A DNA stretch of 51,652 bases from the NCBI GenBank assembly GCA_964556225.1, contig CAZKVJ010000022.1, positions 1-51,652 on the forward strand. The letters are read 5' to 3'. This document shows positions 49,332 to 51,652 of this stretch, piece by piece. The notes beneath the pieces are model-generated. The model had not been told where the DNA came from and did no database searches. It saw nothing but the letters and a program-made list of their open reading frames with translations. Numbering within the stretch: the stretch's first letter is position 1; every line of letters starts with the position of its first letter. The DNA is from CAZKVJ01 sp964556225 (lineage in GTDB: Bacteria > Actinomycetota > Acidimicrobiia > Acidimicrobiales > Ilumatobacteraceae). The position numbers and the translations under genes are program-made.

Positions 49332-49341
49332 CTGGCGCAAT
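49325..49341. promoter_or_regulatory. LysR-type box
   Basis: ATTGC-N7-GCAAT is a perfect dyad with the T-N11-A pattern of LysR boxes. It overlaps the GTG start of the LysR gene and lies 59 bases before the divergent operon. Confidence 0.68.
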
Positions 49342-49399
49342 GTATATGTTGTCGATGTTGCAGTGGACGCAGTCCCTGTCGGTCCGTACCGTGCCATCC

Positions 49400-49777
49400 A
49401 TGACTGGCACACTCACCGCACCACCAACCAGTGGCACCCCTACCCGAAGCGTCAACCACGTGTTCTTCATGCTGGTCCGCACGACACCCACCTGGCTCGC
49501 ACTCACACCGACCGACCGATTCGCGTTCCACGGTGACGCGATCGCCCCGATCCTCGGACGTCACCCCGACGTCTCGATGCGGTTCTTCGACAGCGAGGCG
49601 TTCCACGCCGGCTACAGCGACGTCGTCATGTGGGAGACCGCCTCGCTGCTGTCGTACCAGGCGATCGTCGAAGAGCTCCGCGAAACCTCGTTCTGGGGCA
49701 CCTACTTCGAGGTCGTCGACATCGTCGCCTCGATCGAGAACGCCTACGCCCTCCACTACGAGGTCGAACCGCTGTGA
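49400..49777 (+). CDS. Darcynin-like protein
   Basis: This 125-residue protein reads VNHVFFMLVRTTPTWLALTP, PTDRFAFHGDAIAPILGRHP, MRFFDSEAFHAGYSDVVMWE and LRETSFWGTYFEVVDIV, the layout of the small darcynin family (one-domain alpha+beta dimeric folds whose role is unknown). ATG 49400 is the start. Its stop overlaps the GTG of the methyltransferase gene (GTGA at 49774), so the two are translationally coupled and probably belong to one pathway. Confidence 0.7.
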   Translation: MTGTLTAPPTSGTPTRSVNHVFFMLVRTTPTWLALTPTDRFAFHGDAIAPILGRHPDVSMRFFDSEAFHAGYSDVVMWETASLLSYQAIVEELRETSFWGTYFEVVDIVASIENAYALHYEVEPL

Positions 49778-50445
49778 GCGCCTCCCTCAACGCGCCCACC
49801 GTCAGCGCCGTACTCGAACGACTCCACGCCGCTGCCGCTGTCAACGACCAGTCCGTCATGGAACGAGCGATCACCGCCGCCGCCGAACGATCAGCAACCA
49901 GCGACGCCGACATCGCCGACGTCCTCGCCGACGCCTACATGTGCGTCGACCCCACCAACGGTCGACTCCTCCACCTCCTCGCGCTCGCCCGCCGACCCGG
50001 CCGCATCGTCGAGTTCGGCTGCTCCATGGGGCTCTCCACCCTCTACCTCGCCGCAGCACTCGAACCCGACGAGCCACCGATGATCACCACCGAACTCGAA
50101 CCCGCCAAGATCCACGCAGCACGAGCACACCTCGACGAAGCCGGTCTCACCGACCGCGTCGACTTTCTCCCCGGCGACGCCCTCGCGACCCTCGCCGACC
50201 TCGACACTCCGATCAGCCTGCTGTTCCTCGACGGCTGGAAAGCCCTCTACCTGCCCGTCCTGCAACTGCTCGAACCCCACCTCGTCGACGGCGCACTGGT
50301 CGTCGCCGACGACACGCTCCACCCCGCCCTCGCCCACCTCACCGTCGACTACCGCCAGTACGTCAACGACCCGAACGGTCCCTACCACAGCGTCGGCCTG
50401 CCCGTCGACGACGGACTCGAGCTGTCCCGCTACCGGCACGGTTGA
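49774..50445 (+). CDS. O-methyltransferase-like SAM enzyme
   Basis: This 223-residue protein has the SAM motif IVEFGCSMGLSTLYLAAALE near residue 87, the acidic residue in TTELEPAKIHAARAHLDEAG, and SLLFLDGWKALYLPVLQLL followed by VDGALVVADDTLHP, the catechol/caffeoyl-CoA O-methyltransferase-like layout with metal-binding acids. GTG 49774 overlaps the darcynin-like stop, and 16 bases separate its stop from the flavoprotein start. It probably modifies a small phenolic or carboxylic compound, by inference. Confidence 0.85.
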   Translation: MSASLNAPTVSAVLERLHAAAAVNDQSVMERAITAAAERSATSDADIADVLADAYMCVDPTNGRLLHLLALARRPGRIVEFGCSMGLSTLYLAAALEPDEPPMITTELEPAKIHAARAHLDEAGLTDRVDFLPGDALATLADLDTPISLLFLDGWKALYLPVLQLLEPHLVDGALVVADDTLHPALAHLTVDYRQYVNDPNGPYHSVGLPVDDGLELSRYRHG

Positions 50446-50461
50446 CGGACGCAACCCGGGG

Positions 50462-51178
50462 ATGAATACCATCGCTCGACGCCTGCGCGCCAAGCTCGTG
50501 CCGACCGAGGTGATCGTCGAGGACGTCGCCACGATCGCCGATGCCCTGATCGAGCTCCGATGCGTCGCGCCGACACCGCTCAGCCCAGGTGACGTCGTGG
50601 CGGTCCGAGTCGACGGCCGTCGACGCACGGTGGGCGGGACGTGGCGCCGCTACACCGTCGCCGACACCGACGACTCGCTCTTCCGACTGATCATCGAACG
50701 GAACCCGCACGGTTCGGCTACCGACATCTTCGACGAAGTCCGAACAGGCAGCCGGTTGGTCGTCCGCGGGCCGAGCGCACCGGTGCTCCCATCACCAGGC
50801 ACGGCGCCGATCGTGGTCGTGGGCGACCTGACCGGCCTGGCGACGATCGCCAGCGTCCTCCACACATCACGATGTAGCGACCCGAAACCCTGTGTCGAGG
50901 CCGCCGTGATCACCGCCCGCAGCGACCTTGCGCCGATCGCCATCGCGACGTGCCTGCGCCCCACAGCGAACGAGCTCACCGTCCACCACGACCACGACGA
51001 GCTCGCTGAATGGGTCCGAGATCGCTACCGGGCACACCCGGGTGGGATCCGATGCCTTGTCGTTGGCGAGCACGACCTGACCGTGAGGGTGCGACGCTCG
51101 GCGCAGACAGCAGGTGCACCACACGGCACCGTGCGGGCACGCACCTACTGGAAACCAGGCAAGCGAGGCCTCGAGTGA
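50462..51178 (+). CDS. Siderophore-interacting FAD-binding protein
   Basis: This 238-residue protein shows the order of SIP-type ferric reductases: FAD-binding barrel (PLSPGDVVAVRV, then RRYTVADTDDSLFRLIIERN), SATDIFDEVRTGSRLVVRGP for the flavin, a Rossmann part (VVVGDLTGLATIASVL), and the C-terminal TYWKPGKRGL. SIP proteins reduce ferric siderophores in the cytoplasm using NAD(P)H. Here it ends an operon with a darcynin-like protein and an O-methyltransferase. It could serve iron release or act as a general oxidoreductase in that pathway. Confidence 0.83.
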   Translation: MNTIARRLRAKLVPTEVIVEDVATIADALIELRCVAPTPLSPGDVVAVRVDGRRRTVGGTWRRYTVADTDDSLFRLIIERNPHGSATDIFDEVRTGSRLVVRGPSAPVLPSPGTAPIVVVGDLTGLATIASVLHTSRCSDPKPCVEAAVITARSDLAPIAIATCLRPTANELTVHHDHDELAEWVRDRYRAHPGGIRCLVVGEHDLTVRVRRSAQTAGAPHGTVRARTYWKPGKRGLE

Positions 51179-51236
51179 CCACCCATTGCCGGTGATCCGG
51201 AGCGCCCAGCGCCGACGGTCTCAGCTCAAGCTGTCC

Positions 51237-51255
51237 CGCACAACAGGCGTACAAC
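51237..51255. repeat. Right-end repeats, module 4
   Basis: CGCACAAC and CGTACAAC 11 bases apart, followed by ACACGACGAGCACCAACGGG as before att 3. It lies 123 bases before att 5. Confidence 0.7.
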
Positions 51256-51377
51256 ACGACGAGCACCAACGGGCGCCTACCAGCGCACACGACAGTGCTG
51301 CTCATCGGTCTCAAGAACGCCTCGTGACCAGGGAGAACACGGACGGACGCCGACCAGCTCCGACGGGCGTCTGTGCA

Positions 51378-51422
51378 CTCATAACCCGAAGGTCGCAGGT
51401 TCAAATCCTGCCCCCGCCACCA
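51378..51422 (+). repeat. att site 5 (right end of the island)
   Basis: A 45-base tRNA-fMet 3' copy with the GCAGG T stem. No integrase gene follows in the remaining 230 bases, and the hairpin after it is unlike those of the elements. It is probably the outer right boundary, though a further module beyond the window cannot be excluded. Confidence 0.9.
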
Positions 51423-51436
51423 ACGTAATGCCCGTT

Positions 51437-51472
51437 CAGAGGCCCTATCCGAGAAATCGGAAAGGGCCTCTG
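51437..51472 (+). terminator. Hairpin after att 5, probably the original tRNA terminator
   Basis: CAGAGGCCCT and AGGGCCTCTG pair, extended inward by TCCGA/TCGGA around GAAA with a small mismatch. The sequence differs from both element-borne hairpins. Confidence 0.7.
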
Positions 51473-51652
51473 GCGTTCCGGAGGTGGCCAGATGTCAGCA
51501 GATTGTAAGCACGCCGTGGCGAAGCTCGATTCGCCACGGCGTGATCTGTCGGCAGCGTCTGATGTCCTCAACTTCTGCGCTGCGCGTGCCGAGTGGCTGA
51601 TGTTGACCCGGGATCTTGGACACGGGGTTATGTGAGATTCAGCCTTCGTGGC
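51473..51652. other. Terminal stretch with a strong hairpin, no gene
   Basis: CACGCCGTGGCGAA-GCTCGA-TTCGCCACGGCGTG (51510-51543) is a perfect 14-bp stem. No convincing coding frame is present before the window ends. Confidence 0.6.

Noticed and set aside
51473..51652. Start of another module or IS at the window end
   Set aside because: There is a strong hairpin but no integrase, transposase frame or arm repeats within the remaining bases, so it cannot be supported.

Overview
The window is high-GC DNA from an actinobacterium, probably of the Acidimicrobiia. This placement is inferred from gene content (lone groEL with a CIRCE operator, coproheme decarboxylase, GlnD, a PAC2 protein, a YlbL-like Lon/PDZ protein, a UPF0182 membrane protein), frequent GTG starts and ATGA/GTGA overlaps. 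No marker gene fixes it. The sequence is a scaffold with two 100-N gaps (10271-10370 and 39859-39958).

Positions 1-25542 are ordinary dense chromosome: a decayed AbiEi/DUF559-like gene, an FAD oxidoreductase, groEL, a proline-rich membrane-anchored protein with an aquaporin, fdhD, chdC, a receptor-type substrate-binding lipoprotein, an AlaX-type editing protein, a gap-broken secreted protein, a sulfatase, a family 2 glycosyltransferase, glnD with a NUDIX gene, PAC2, GNAT, a HEAT-repeat protein, a Lon-like PDZ protease, a DivIVA-domain protein whose C terminus resembles phage head-morphogenesis proteins, and UPF0182. Strong inverted repeats sit between several of these genes.

Positions 25670-51422 are an accretion island in the initiator tRNA(fMet) gene. 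The complete tRNA is at 25670-25746. Its 3' 45 bp (anticodon loop to CCA) recur at 34069, 40614, 44274 and 51378, cutting the island into four modules in the same orientation. Just to the right of each of the first four copies lie a hairpin terminator and a leftward tyrosine-recombinase gene; cargo follows, then a right-end segment with CGTACAAC-type repeats 11 bp apart, then the next tRNA 3' end. There are two integrase classes: A (25800, 34187, and a broken copy at 44392) with GCTACCG repeats, and B (a frameshifted copy at 29122, and 40810) with GTCTACCGGC repeats. I see no relaxase, replication gene or phage structural gene, so the modules look like minimal integrase-plus-cargo elements.

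Module 1 carries two MerR-type operator/promoters, a CC-motif protein and MerR regulator, WD40 debris, a second integrase, two methyltransferases, a TetR regulator and an alpha/beta hydrolase. Module 2 carries a YnfA-like protein, a MerR fused to the same CC-motif domain, a tiny Cys-Cys membrane protein, a DUF1905/YdeI-like protein, a one-cysteine thioredoxin-like protein, and a SnoaL-like gene split by an IS256-family element. Module 3 carries two pairs of small unknown genes. Module 4 carries an integrase killed by a frameshift and an IS630-family insertion, a second one-cysteine thioredoxin-like protein, a TauE/SafE permease, and a LysR regulator divergent from a darcynin-like/methyltransferase/siderophore-interacting-type flavoprotein operon. 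The cargo leans towards metal or thiol-stress handling, but no canonical merA, merB or ars gene is present. Integrase decay at the right end and intact integrases to the left suggest that the oldest insertion is on the right.
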